From assembly GCA_039602395.1 (NCBI GenBank), contig JBCNJP010000006.1, forward strand, positions 59,518,429 through 59,582,428: a stretch of DNA of 64,000 nucleotides. The letters run 5' to 3'. The notes under the pieces are model-generated. The model was not told where the DNA came from, searched no databases, and saw nothing but the letters and a program-made list of their open reading frames with translations. Shown piece by piece: positions 1 to 11,300 of the stretch; the stretch's first letter is position 1, and every line of letters begins with the position of its first letter. The translations under genes and the position numbers were made by a program. Source of the stretch: Deinandra increscens subsp. villosa. Taxonomy: Eukaryota; Streptophyta; Magnoliopsida; Asterales; Asteraceae.

Positions 1-302
1 AATATATCAAAAATCATATTAAAAATATATTTTCATAAAATGGTATTTGACACACCAATGATGCATACAAAAATAATAACAAATTAAACAAAACGTGTTT
101 CGCGTCCAAGATAACACGTGGTTTCCACCCTACTTGCTCGTTTTGCCCTTGAGCGATACAAAAAAGTACATGTTTTGACCCTTGAACCAACCCGCCCTAC
201 CCGCTCATTTTTCCACCCTGTGACAATTTAACAATATGTGCAAGAAAACAGGGTGCTTGAGTGCATATATTGGCATAAAAAGCAAAAAAGTAAATTTTAT
301 AC

Positions 303-2008
303 CTTGACATCCTTGAACTTCTCAATTCTGTTACAAACGAATAGAGGGTAAGCTTCAGGTCTTATATCTCTGCCTTCTTGCATGAGCTCAATAATATCTG
401 AAAGGTAACTCCATTCTCCCTTTAAAATAATCTTTTCTAGCAGATAAGCCTCATAAGGTGTAGTTGCTAACATATTATGAGGTGGGATATTACGAGCACT
501 ACTAGTAGTTTCCGCACCATCTGTTATGGCTTCTTGGTTAACCACTGCATCAGCCATCTTGGTATTCAAATCTTCCTGGGCCTCAGGATCACGGTAAGCA
601 CGTAAAGCCCGTTCTTTCCTGGCCTGGAGTAGCATAATTGTATCATTTTAGGCCAATAAGGACAATAAGATTAATCATGTCACAAAAAAACATACAGATA
701 AGGATCATCAAATATGTTAACTTTTTTTTAGAATGGTGACATGTAACCTATGAATTCTTGGTTTTAAAACTCGAGAGGCGCCAAAAGCCTCTCTTACATA
801 ATATGCAATGTAGTTATATAACAGACAAACATACCCTGTGAAATACCACTTATCGCACTAAAAAATAGGGTGAATCACACAGAAATAACTATGCCTGTAA
901 ATAACCCGAACATTCAGTGAACAGTTCGTGAACCGTTTGGCGGGAATGTGAGCAATTCTTTTATTTAATAAATGAACAAACGCAAACATATTATTCATTT
1001 CAATTATAATTAAATAAACGAACATGAACACATGCCCAGTCTGTTTGTTTCTGTGTTACTTTATATTCATTTCCTATCGTCACTTTACTCTTTGTACTCA
1101 ACACGTGTTAAAGTTGTTCATTCGTTTTCATTAATGTGTGTTCGTTTGTGTTTGTTTATGTCATTTACATTCATGAAACGTTCATAGAGTCTTTAACAAA
1201 CGAACACGAACATAAAAAAATCGGTTATCGTCTAGTGTTCTTGTTCGTTTAAAGCTAAACGCTATTTTCCAGGCCTAGAAATAACATGTTTAATAAAAAA
1301 AAAGTTTCATACCGTTCGTTCAGATTTCTTTGTTGAAAAGTTGAACTTTGTTTTACTGTCTTCTACTGTGGCTTCATTTTCCACCTTTATTAAAGCTCCA
1401 TCTGCAGCATTATCATTATCATCCCCAAATCTAGGTTCCAATCTGAAAATCTAAACTCAAAACAACAAATTACATTGATCATATGAAATAATATGAAATA
1501 ATATGAAATAATGAGAATAAATTGAAGCACAGATGTAAAATACCTTGTTAGATTCAATCTGAACAATCTTCAGCGTCTGGCTCTGCTTATCAAAAACACC
1601 GAGAGAATAAGAACACATCTGAGGAGTCGCCGCCTCACCGGAATAATTGGTACCGACAAAGCTCACCGGAGAAGACTGGCTAGGGCTCACAACAAGTTGC
1701 AATCTGGCGCTACGCTTCACGTGTTTCAAAACCCTAACCGTTGGTTGCTCCGCCCGTTGGCGCTTCTCCGGGTCGTATCCGGATGGAAAATATCCGACTA
1801 AAGGTAATGATTTATCGGATCTTCCGCTGACGGTCTCGATTTTGACGTCAATCCGTTCCTCTCGCTTGCGGATTTTCTTATTCTTATGCTTTTTTGTTGA
1901 ATGTTCTTGCTCCGGCGACGCCGCGGGGTGAGGTGGCACGCCGTCGTCTTCCTCCATCGGAACGGATGTTTCTGTGTCGACGGTATTCTTTTTGTGCTTC
2001 TTGCCCAT
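303..2008 (-). CDS. RPA49: RNA polymerase I subunit A49-like (PAF53/RPA49), 5' part of gene
   Basis: A49 is the large partner of the A49-A34.5 heterodimer of RNA polymerase I. It acts in the nucleolus in rRNA transcription. Three exons join in one frame: 1544-2008, 1313-1450 and 303-623 (155, 46 and 107 codons). All introns are GT-AG and in phase 0. The product starts MGKKHKK, has an acidic/lysine-rich leader, then family-typical blocks: VGYFPSGYDPEK, YSLGVFDKQSQTLKIV, IFRLEPRF, ALRAYRDPEAQ, RNIPPHN and LKGEWSYL. The second acceptor was set at 1451-1453 because only that choice gives IFRLEPRF. The ATG at 2006-2008 was preferred over an in-frame ATG 47 codons upstream because family members start with the lysine-rich leader. 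The 3' exons lie beyond the left edge, since 308 residues are present and the family has roughly 400 or more. No in-frame stop was seen inside the exons. The identification rests on remembered family motifs. Confidence 0.85.
890..1277. mobile_element. hAT-type MITE in RPA49 intron 2
   Basis: The ends are imperfect inverted repeats: TATGCCTGTAAATA on the left, and the reverse complement of the right end reads TAGGCCTGGAAAATA. They are flanked by a perfect 8-bp direct repeat GAAATAAC (882-889 and 1278-1285), the target-duplication length of hAT elements. The flanking A also matches on both sides. The 388-bp interior is rich in GTTCGTTT/AAACGAAC motifs and has no coding capacity. Confidence 0.6.
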
Positions 2009-2210
2009 TGCTCTATGCGCAAAATCGAATAGGATATTAATTAGGGCAAATTCAGGAAGGAGAATTGCGAATTGGTTAGTTAACGACGAGGGAGTGAAGG
2101 AGATTAGAGTGCCATGGCGGCGCGATGAGTTTTTCACCCTAGTTTCCAATGTTTAGTATGCTTTTCGAATAATTTTTTATAACCACTAAATCTAAAGTAT
2201 TTATAAGCTA

Positions 2211-2754
2211 GGGGAAAGATCTATAGAAAACCAATAATTATTCAGAAAATCAAAAAACCAACTTTTTTTTCTCTATAACTTCTTCATATATTAATATTTT
2301 TTAAAAATAATTTCACCAAAAATTCTATAATTTTATTAGCTTTATTTATGGGAAAAAAAAATTTAAAAAATAAAAAGTTTAGTGATTTTTTATTATTGCA
2401 TCATGTAATAGTACCAATAGTATTGCATAATGCATTATAATTAAAACTACTTAAAAACAAGAGACTTAACTTAAATATGAATGTGGTTTATGCGAATAAT
2501 GTAAAAAACAAAGAATTGACATTCATAAACCAATTTTATATTATTGTTGCATAGTGCAATATTAATTTCAAGCTAAAATTCGAATTTTATTTTATTTTTT
2601 AAAAAAAACTCGAAAACGTTTTTAAAGTTTTTTCTTTTTCCAATATTCTTAAAATCATGAAAGAAACATATAAAAAAAGTTTAAAAAAAAAATAATTTTT
2701 TTCCTTGGTTTTTTGGTTTTTTATAAAATATTGGTTTTCTATAGAACCCAACCC
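2211..2754. mobile_element. Mutator-type MITE upstream of RPA49
   Basis: The left end reads GGGGAAAGATCTATAG and runs into AAAACCAATA. The reverse complement of the right end reads GGGTTGGGTTCTATAG followed by the same AAAACCAATA. The repeat TTATAAGCTA flanks both sides perfectly (2201-2210 and 2755-2764). A 9-10 bp duplication points to a Mutator-like origin. The 544-bp AT-rich interior has no ORF. It lies about 200 bp upstream of the RPA49 start codon. Confidence 0.6.
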
Positions 2755-2811
2755 TTATAAGCTAACCACATAGATTCTTAAATAATTAAAGAATTGTTTC
2801 ATAGTTTCCTA

Positions 2812-3099
2812 GGGCATGTGGTATACATGGTGTTGTAAGTTGTGTTGTTACGTCACGTAGATGATGACTTGATAACACCATTTGTATGGTGTGATGTGGT
2901 GTTTGATGTTGTGTTATATTTTATTAGTTTAAATAAATAAAAAATAAAAAGAAAATTAGGTGGCATAACTTGATTGGACATCTACCCTCAAATTTTGACC
3001 AAAACGTCGTGTAAATGTCCACTGATTCGTTTCACGCCAACGCATAGGGGGCGGTGTTCCACGTCGTTATCCTCCAAAACGCCCCCCTTCCGCATGCCC
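2812..3099. mobile_element. Tourist/PIF-type MITE
   Basis: The left terminus GGGCATGTGG and the reverse complement of the right terminus GGGCATGCGG are inverted repeats. The right flank is TTA and the left flank CTA, so the trinucleotide duplication typical of PIF/Harbinger is one base off. The 288-bp interior has no gene. It directly abuts the larger Harbinger-like element and shares its TTA. Confidence 0.45.
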
Positions 3100-3102
3100 T
3101 TA

Positions 3103-5019
3103 GGGTGTGGTATGGCGTGGAGCTCGACAAGGGCATCGGCGATGCTCGGTAACCACACCGCCCCACTTGGCGTCACGTCCAACAAACAAAAATCCGCATA
3201 TATTTGTCGATCATTCAACGGTCATTTTTATCGTTAAATATATATATATTTTAATCAGTTCAAATACTATATATAACCCCACTATGTCTCATAATTTTTA
3301 TACATATTCTTTTTCAATTCAATCACAAAAAACCTCAATATTTTTATCTCAAACATGGATCGTCCTCGCCCAAAGTATATAATCCCACTCGAACTTTTGA
3401 CTTCATCTAGTAGTTCGAGTGGTTCGGACGAGGATGCGATGGAGTTTCATGAGGAGTTGTTATCGCACTGTCTTAGACGAAGAAGCTCGGGCGAGGAATA
3501 CAAGGACGAGTATTTTATCGGAATCGTAGGGTAAGTCATGATCGCTTGATTGAGCTATATTTCATCGACGAGCCACGCTTTCACGAATGTGTATTTAAAA
3601 GAAACTTTCTGAATGTCTAAGAATTTGTTTAATCGTATTTTGAATGATGTTAAAAGTAACTTCGAGTGGTTTGCTTTTCGTATCGACGCGAGGGGGCGTC
3701 CAAGTTTCACGGCTTTACAGAAATGTACGGTAGCTAGCTATTCGTCAATTGGCGGGGGCGTCCAAGTTTTACGGCTTTACAGGAATGTACGGTAGCTATT
3801 CGTTAATTGACAACTGGTAACGTGCCTGACGAATACGATGATTTTTTTTAAATGTCCGAAAGAACATCACGTGAATGTTTATACTACTTTTGTGATGCTA
3901 TAATTAAGTTTTATAAAGATGAATTTTTGGATTCACCGACTAATGATCTTGCTTTTTTATATGGGGCCCATTTAGAAATACATGGTCTCCCTGGCATGAT
4001 TGGTAGCATCTATTGTATGCGCTTGGAATGGAGAAACTACCCAACAAAATATAGAGGACAATATCATCATGGTGATCATCCAAAACCAACGAGAATACTC
4101 GAGGCAGTTACGTCACAAGAAATGTGGTTTTGACATGCTTTCTTTGGTGTCGCAGGTTCGAACAATGACATAAACATGCTAAATCAGTCAACATTGTTCA
4201 CGAACAAGTTGAAAAGTATTGCTCTGAAAGCTCCTTTTACGGTTAATGATCGGGAATACAAACGGGGCTACTACCTTGCCGATGGTATATATCCCACTTG
4301 GTCTACTTTTGTAAAAGCGTATACACATCCATATGCAATTAAGGAGAAGAAAATGAAGAAGGTGCAAGAAAAGACGTCGAAAGAGTGTTTCGTATGTTAA
4401 AAGTTAAGTTGGCGATAATCGATCGAAAGCACTGCCAACAGACACACATTTGATGGAGAATATCATGTACGCTTGCATGATACTTCACAACATGACACTG
4501 AAAGACGAGGGCGCGGCTATATCACCGGTACACATTCGTGATCCTCCAGTCCAACCGGCCGGCAATGAGGATGTTTATATGGAGATACAGGATAGCGAGA
4601 CACACTTTCAGCTACGATTCAACATTACGGAGCACATCGCCACAAACTTGGAAGTCGAGCTAACGAAAGAAGAGCTAAACGCAAATCTCCAACCTAGATT
4701 TGTATGTTTTTTTTTTATTTGAAGAATATTTGGTGGTTGTTTATTTATTTTTTTATGAATTTGGTAATTTTTTATTTTATTTTAGGACATTGTAATTTTT
4801 ATTTTTAAATTAATGAAATTTATGTTTTTATTTTATTTTATTTAATTGTTTTTGTTTAGATAAAATGGGAAAAAAAAGTATGACTAAAACATGACTTAGA
4901 CAATCATACCCACCACCAAAACATCAATTCTACGTGTTTTCTCTCCCTTCTATTGGCAATACATGATTGAACAGTTTTATGATTCAAACTTATGCCTTAG
5001 ACATTCATACCCCCCATCC
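3103..5019 (+). mobile_element. PIF/Harbinger-like transposon, degenerate
   Basis: A dead HARBI1-like transposase (see 3356-4722) is bounded by TTA at 3100-3102 and 5020-5022. The left end GGGTGTGGTATGG and the reverse complement of the right end GGATGGGGGGTATG are only loosely similar, so the exact limits are uncertain. The 3' part after 4722 is AT-rich non-coding DNA. Confidence 0.45.
3356..4722 (+). pseudogene. HARBI1-like (PIF/Harbinger) transposase pseudogene
   Basis: An acidic, serine-rich N-terminus starts at the ATG at 3356. Frame-broken blocks follow: NLFNRILNDV and RIDARGRPSF (about 3613-3720), LPGMIGSIYCMRLEWRNYPT and GQYHHGDHPKPTRILEAV (about 3987-4120), NQSTLFTNKLK and EYKRGYYLADGIYPTW (about 4182-4305), and MYACMILHNMTLKDEG (about 4465-4510). 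These are typical of plant PIF/Harbinger transposases. At least three frame changes or stops separate the blocks, and the stretch around 3721-3800 contains a short duplication (GGGGGCGTCCAAGTTT occurs twice). The catalytic triad cannot be followed with confidence. It is certainly inactive. Confidence 0.75.
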
Positions 5020-5022
5020 TTA

Positions 5023-5746
5023 AACAGTTGTTTATGATTTAGATCCCACGATCTCCAGGTAAGATAAAACCTTACCACTTCTTCTTAATTACTAGGCCAT
5101 GAGCTCATTGGTTGCTTTTTGAATAACTACTCTACGAAATAAATTACTCTAATTAAAACATAGCCTGAGTTTTAGATCAGGATCTCCAACTAGGAGTATT
5201 AATAATTCGTTCTCGATTTCACTTTAAAGAAAAAGAGTAAAAGAAAAGGAAAAAGAGGAAATGATTTGTTTCCTTAAGTGAAACTAAAAACACGATTTTT
5301 TTACAATTCGTTTCCTTCCTTTTTATTTCTCTTATTAAGTAAACTCAAAAACATAGCGTAAGCCTCTACCAATAATTCGTTAACATCTATCTTTTTTCCT
5401 TAAAAAAAATAAACATTCATTTTAATAGTAAAAAGGTATTTCTTTCCGGCCATTTGTAACTTAAATAGCCCCAAACATTAAAATAACCTTTCTAATTAAT
5501 TATAAGTAATAATAGATTGTACTCTAGTTAAAAGACCAAAATACCACTGAACTTGAGAGAACTTTTCTTACGAGTTAATGTTACGTTTTACCTTATGACA
5601 TAACATTCAGAACCACAAAACACTGTCGATAACAACCCTATTACCTATCTAAACAAAAACCAAATTGTTGCTTTCATTAAACTTCAATATATTATTTGAT
5701 ATGGATTAATTCTTAACATTATAATCTATGTTATATTATTATATCA
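5023..5746. other. AT-rich intergenic stretch, nothing recognised
   Basis: Low-complexity A/T-rich sequence between the Harbinger remnant and the Helitron-like end. No ORF, RNA gene or convincing repeat boundary was seen. Confidence 0.5.
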
Positions 5747-7525
5747 CTAGGGTTGTAACCCGTGTATCACACGGGACGCACAAGAAAGCATAATCAAATC
5801 AAACAAAACATAAACCGGTTTTGTAGTGATATGTTTCCGTGGGCATGTCTATGATATGATTTGACATGAACAAACTGTTTTGTTTTATAATCAAACAAAA
5901 TATAGGCCCTATGATAATGAGATTAAGAATAAACCATTTATTATGACGTGAACAAACTGTTTTGTTTTATAATCAAACAAAATATAAGCCCTATGATAAT
6001 GAGATTAAGAAAAAACCCTTTATTATGGAGTATTTATATCAAAGATGTTCCTAAAGGCGAAAACTTTAACATTGAGTATTTATATCGAAGATGTTCCTAA
6101 AGACGAAAAATTTAACATTTTCATTAATTTGTTTGTTAGAGTTACAATATTGAAATAGTTTCTACTGTGTTAATCATGGAGATAGAAATAATAAGTAAAT
6201 TTTGACTCTCTAGGAAAAATATTAATTAATTTATCAATGTCATGTTAACTTTAAACCCAAAAAAATAAATTAATTTACACAGTGCCATGGTATTTCTATT
6301 TCTTTACATGTTATGGACCTAATTATGGTTCGTATTACTAAGGCCAAAAGAGAAATGATAATAGAAGAAACAAAGGCACCCTGCACATTGTAAAGGGTAA
6401 ACTAATTATTTTTTATCTCGTCTTTTCACTATTATTTTATTTAATTCATTTAAAATCATACATTGACCATCCTAAACTTGTTGATTGTTATCAGACTTGC
6501 TGCAAGGATAAAAAACACCACTGCAGAAGTTTGAGAGGACGGAATTATGGTACGCTCAGTTATCTTTTAACAACTTTCATTTATCAATTACATTCTTTCA
6601 TTTTCTCTAAAGCAGCAAGCAATGGCTCTTGATAAATGTATGTTCCAATTCTTTTAACAAATTAGGTTTGTTGGGAAGTTCCTCTACAACTATAACAATT
6701 TACATCAACAGGAATAAATTCATCTAAAACTTCTTGTAGTATTAGTACATTTTTACCAAGAAACCAAGAAAAACGGCCTTGGTTAAATCAGAAGCACGCA
6801 GACGTAACAGCACACAAACGTTGAATCAACGCCACACGATGTAAAACCTTCGATATGTCACAAAATATATAAAGGAAAACTACGAAGACAACAATAAATC
6901 TCCCAAGAGAAATTACCAGAGTTCTAGAATCTATGATTTTTTGTCCATGTTTGCATCACGTTTACAACAACTAAATCAAATCGCAGAAATAAGTAATCAG
7001 ATCTTCTATAAAAACTAAAACAAATCGCATAAGTAATTAATCAAGTCTTGTAACTTTCAACACAAAATTAAACAAAAAACTTACTTCAATCAAAGGCCAG
7101 CAAGAGTAGGGATGCAAGGCGTGAGTTTGAAGAGGGTATATAAAGGTTGGAGACCAAGAACCCAAAATTTATCGCTGGAAGCTACGATTCATAGCCCAAA
7201 ATGAATGTTGCCATTGATGTTGTGGTACACGACCTAAAATCGATTCAAGAGGAATATCTCCATTAAAGTTCCAAGCGCATGTGTCGATTGAGTTCAAATC
7301 TCGTGGACGGTTACTGAAATTAACTCTACACAAGAGGCGGAAGAGGGAAGATTCAATGAGGGTTGGTTAAATGTGAGCGGTGAAGTTAGGATTTGGAGTG
7401 TGAATTCGCTCTCACTTAGATGTACACGTGGCAAGCTATTGACATGGTACAGGTGACAAGTTATTAACATATATACACGTGGCAACAAGAGGATTCTTCT
7501 TTATTAGAATAGAGAGATAGAGAGA
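5747..7525 (-). mobile_element. Candidate non-autonomous Helitron
   Basis: Read on the minus strand, the right end begins TCTCTCTATCTCTC preceded by A (7525-7526). The left end carries a perfect hairpin, CCCGTGT-loop-ACACGGG (5759-5775), about 8 bases before a terminal CTAG (5750-5747), which is followed by T. A 5' TC, a 3' hairpin near a CTRR terminus, insertion between A and T, and no TIR or target duplication are the hallmarks of Helitrons. No RepHel ORF is present, so the element would be non-autonomous. The call rests on the two ends only. Confidence 0.5.
5861..6025. repeat. Two-copy tandem repeat, about 82 bp
   Basis: A block starting with TGAACAAACTGTTTTG at 5867 recurs at 5949 with a few substitutions. 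Just downstream a second pair of about 48 bp (GATGTTCCTAAAG and neighbours, about 6024-6118) is also repeated. Both lie inside the Helitron candidate. Confidence 0.7.
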
Positions 7526-7951
7526 TTTTTAGTGAAATATTATATTAGATTAGTAATGTAATATTATATTATATTGTATTGCTACTAAAATATTATAATA
7601 TAGTGCAATTTTTTTATTTTTGTTAAAGTAAAATATAAATATAATAAATATATAAATATAATAAATATAAAATAAAATAAGTTAGTGTTGTAATATGTAT
7701 AATCGTCGTATAAAATAGAATATGTTTTATTTTTCTATTTACAGTCTCAGTAAATTTAACAATGGAGTTTATGGTATTATAAGTAAAGTCACCCATGCTA
7801 TAAAAATATAAACATATGGTCGTTACATATTTTTTTTTCTATTTTCTTTACGTACGTTTTAGTAATACTAACTGTTTTTATGGCGATACTATTCATGTTG
7901 GAACACGTTGGTAAAATCTAGTAGATTAACAAATTAGAAAAAAAAAGTTAT
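7526..7951. other. AT-rich intergenic stretch
   Basis: Runs of A/T with short ATA-rich repeats (about 7540-7680). No gene or regulatory element was recognised. Confidence 0.5.
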
Positions 7952-7960
7952 TTATATAAA

Positions 7961-8193
7961 GAGTAAATTACGGATATCATCCCTGTGGTTTGCAAAAATT
8001 TCACCTATCGTCCTAAGTTTTCAAAAATTACGGATATCGTCCCCAACGTTTGGAAAAACGTTACGGATATCGTCCCTGACCCCAACTGCCGTCTATTTTC
8101 TCCGTTAAGTTGTCCACGTGATAAAAGCGTGATGGGCCTTTTGGTCTTTTCACCTCACCAAACATGTCAACTCTTTATTTAACCCCGTCAGCC
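7961..8193 (+). repeat. MULE-1 left terminal inverted repeat
   Basis: It matches the reverse complement of 12891-13123 almost perfectly. It starts GAGTAAATTACGG and contains three copies of TTACGGATATC (about 7968, 8028 and 8062) in direct order, spaced about 60 and 34 bp apart. These are candidate transposase-binding sites. Confidence 0.92.
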
Positions 8194-8339
8194 TCCTCGA
8201 TTAACACAAATTACACGATCGTCTTCTCCACAATTTCTTCTCCAACGGTCGTTCCGATTTCCCGCCGTTCACTTGAACCTAAAGCTTTTCAACATTGTTG
8301 TTCATCTCGTTTGGGGGTTCGATTTCGTGTTCACCAACA

Positions 8340-11300
8340 ATGGGTTGGAAGATTAGAGGCAACTTCACCGAACACAATGTGGAGTGTTATGGTCAGTTAA
8401 TGAACGATCGTTCATACAAAAAACCCTAATTTCCATGTTTTACTTGTTGATAATTCTGAATTCGTTTTTTTTTGTTGTTTATTTTTTGAACAGAGGGTTC
8501 AGATACCTTATTCTCATTCAAAGTGCATCATCGCGGGACTTTTAATGATCGCTTCCCCGGTCGACGGTATGCAAATGGTAGGATTAACTATGTTGATTAT
8601 GTTGATATGGATGAATTTTCAGTTCATGAACTTGATTCTATGTTATCTGAGCTAGGGTTAGTTAGAAATGATGACAGGCCAGTGTATTATCATTTCATGA
8701 TACCTAACAGTGATTTAGATTTTGGGCTGCAAGCATTAGGAAATGATCATGATGTGCGTGAACTTGCTAAATATATTAAAGAAAACAAGCTGATTTGGTT
8801 ATATGTAGAACATGGGGAGTCAAAATTAAGGACATATTTAGTATCATCATTTGAATCCCCAAGATCATCAAAAGTGTTAATAGAGGAATTAGATGATGTG
8901 GGTGCTCAATCAGTTGGACCAGTTAAGAAGCTACCAGTTAGGAGTTCAAAAGAAAGAAATTATTCTTGGAGTGGAAGGGTAATGGTCAAGAACAACAAAC
9001 TACACATGTTGAAGAACACCAAACTACACATGTTCAAGAACAACAAACTGAACCTGCAGTTCAAATACCTGTCAATGAGCCTGTTCTTGAACCTTTATCT
9101 TTTAATGATGACTTTGAGTATGACTTTGAGCAATTTGATAAAGACTTCCCAGTTAGTGGCAAAAGCAATAACAATGAGGCAAATGAGGGTGATAATGAGT
9201 GTGATCAGGGTGACAATAAAGGTGACAATGTGGATGCAATTGAGGGAGACATTAAGGCTAATGAAGAAGGTAATGATGCAATTGAGGGAGACATTAAGGC
9301 TAATGAAGAAGGTAATGATGCAATTGAGGGAGACAATGAGGCTAATGAAGAAGGTAATGATGCAATTGAGGGAGACAATGAGGCTAATGAAGAAGGTAAT
9401 GATGGAGACAATGAGTGTAGTAGTTATGATTCAAGTAAAGGTTCTGTTCAACTGGGTGATGATTGTGGACATGAAATAAGCTTGAATGAGGATTCCTTTA
9501 CTAGTGCAGCATCAGATGATGGTTTAGAAGTGGATAGGGAAAGAGAGCTGAGACATTTGAGGAAGAAGAAGACAAAAGAAGTAAGTGGTGCTGCTTTCTA
9601 TGTAGGACAAATTTTTGGAAGTAGGCAGGAAGTCAAAGACTTGATTAATAAACACTCTGTTGAGACAAAGAGGAACATAGTGTTTGTCAAGAATGATAAA
9701 GAAAGGGTGAGGGCTGTTTGCAAGGGAACTGTTCAAGTATTCAAGTGTGGGCCAGAAAAGCTTACTGGGCCTAAAAAAACTGTTCAAGATACTCATGTTG
9801 GGCCTAGTGATGGTGAAGAAGCCCATGATAGTGGTAACTCTTGCAATGAGCAGGAAAGTGAAGAAGCATGTCCATGGGTCATATATGTCCCAAGGTTGAA
9901 AGATACCCATGGCACTTGGATGGTTAAAACCTACTACTCAGAACATAAATGCAATCCAACAAGAAATCTTATAGCTTTCAATACTGGGTTCTTAGCAAAA
10001 GAAGAGTGGGTGATTAGTAAGATGGAGTCTAACCCTAAGATATCCATAAATGCAATGCAACAAGAACTTCAAGCAAAGTATCAACTGAAGGTGTCTAAGA
10101 TGCAAGCACATAGAGCAAAATCAAGGGCAACAGAGCTGTTGAGGGGAAATTTTGCTGAGCAATACCAAAGACTTAGAGATTACATACTGGAGCTCAAGTC
10201 TAACAATCCTGGCACCACTGTTAAGGTTCAAGTTGAACCAGAGCCAAACCCAGAATGTCCTACCAGGGTTTTTAAGAGGATCTACATCTGTCTGGGAGCA
10301 TTAAAAGAAGGTTTTAAAGCATGTGGTAGAGAGTTGTTGGGTTTGGATGGAGCTTTTATGAAGGGACCATATCCCAGTCAAATGTTGACTGCAGTGGGGC
10401 TAGATCCAAACAATGGCATCTACCCATTAGCATATGGAGTTGTAGAAGCTGAAACCAAAGATTCATGGACATGGTTCTTGCAATGCGTTGCTGATGATTT
10501 AGATCTGCCCAATAATGCCAACTTTACCTTTATTTCGGACAGACAAAAGGCAGTTAATTTCACATTTAGTCCCTAAATTATTATATAATTACTAATATGG
10601 TCCTTATTACTTTTATGGTCTTAGGGGATTATTCCTGCAATTGCAACAGTATTCCCCTGTGCTGAGCACAGGTTCTGTTTGAGGCACATTCATGAGAACA
10701 TGAAACAACAATGGAGGGGAAAAGGTATGTTAAGAGTTTAGTGTTTTGTGTTTTATGTATTATCTATCCAATTACTTACATTAACTACTTTGTTTTGTAG
10801 CTTACAAAGATCTTATATGGGGGGCTGCTACAGCTAGAACTCAGCCTTGGTTTGAGGACAAGATGGCTCAGTTAAAAAACTACAATGAGGCTGCACACAC
10901 TTGGTTATCTAACACACCAGCAAAGCATTGGTCTAGGTATCAATTCACAAAGAGAGCCCACTCTGACTTGCTTCTCAACAACCTGTGTGAGGTTTTCAAC
11001 TCAAAACTAGTAGATGGCAGGGATAAACCAATAATTTCTGCATTGGAGTATGTTAGGGAATACTTAATGAAGAGGCATGTTTCTGTGTTGAAGGTAATAG
11101 TCTTAAAATCTTTAATTATTGTTAATGCAGGGCAGGATATTTAATTATGTTTTGTATTGTTGAATGTAGTTAATTTCAAAGGTACAAGGACCTCTAACAC
11201 CAACATCTGCAAAGATATTTGATGAAAGAAGGGACAAGGCAGGGCAATATAAGGCCTTATGGAATGGTGGAAACAAATTCCAAGTAAATGGACCTTGGAA

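Noticed and set aside
2009..2149. In-frame 47-codon N-terminal extension of RPA49 from an upstream ATG
   Set aside because: It is not like the family's usual start and is more likely untranslated leader or promoter. No targeting signal was convincing.
7985..8182. 65-codon ORF in the left MULE-1 TIR, repeated at 12902-13099
   Set aside because: It is identical in both TIRs because they are inverted repeats. There is no known motif and it is read through the presumed binding sites, so it is not treated as a gene.
9233..9400. Regular repeats reminiscent of a CRISPR array
   Set aside because: The units are contiguous without spacers, lie in a coding frame, and the genome is a plant's.
9205..9411. 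Proline/serine-rich minus-strand ORF over the acidic repeats
   Set aside because: It is the antisense reading of the 42-bp repeats that encode the transposase linker.
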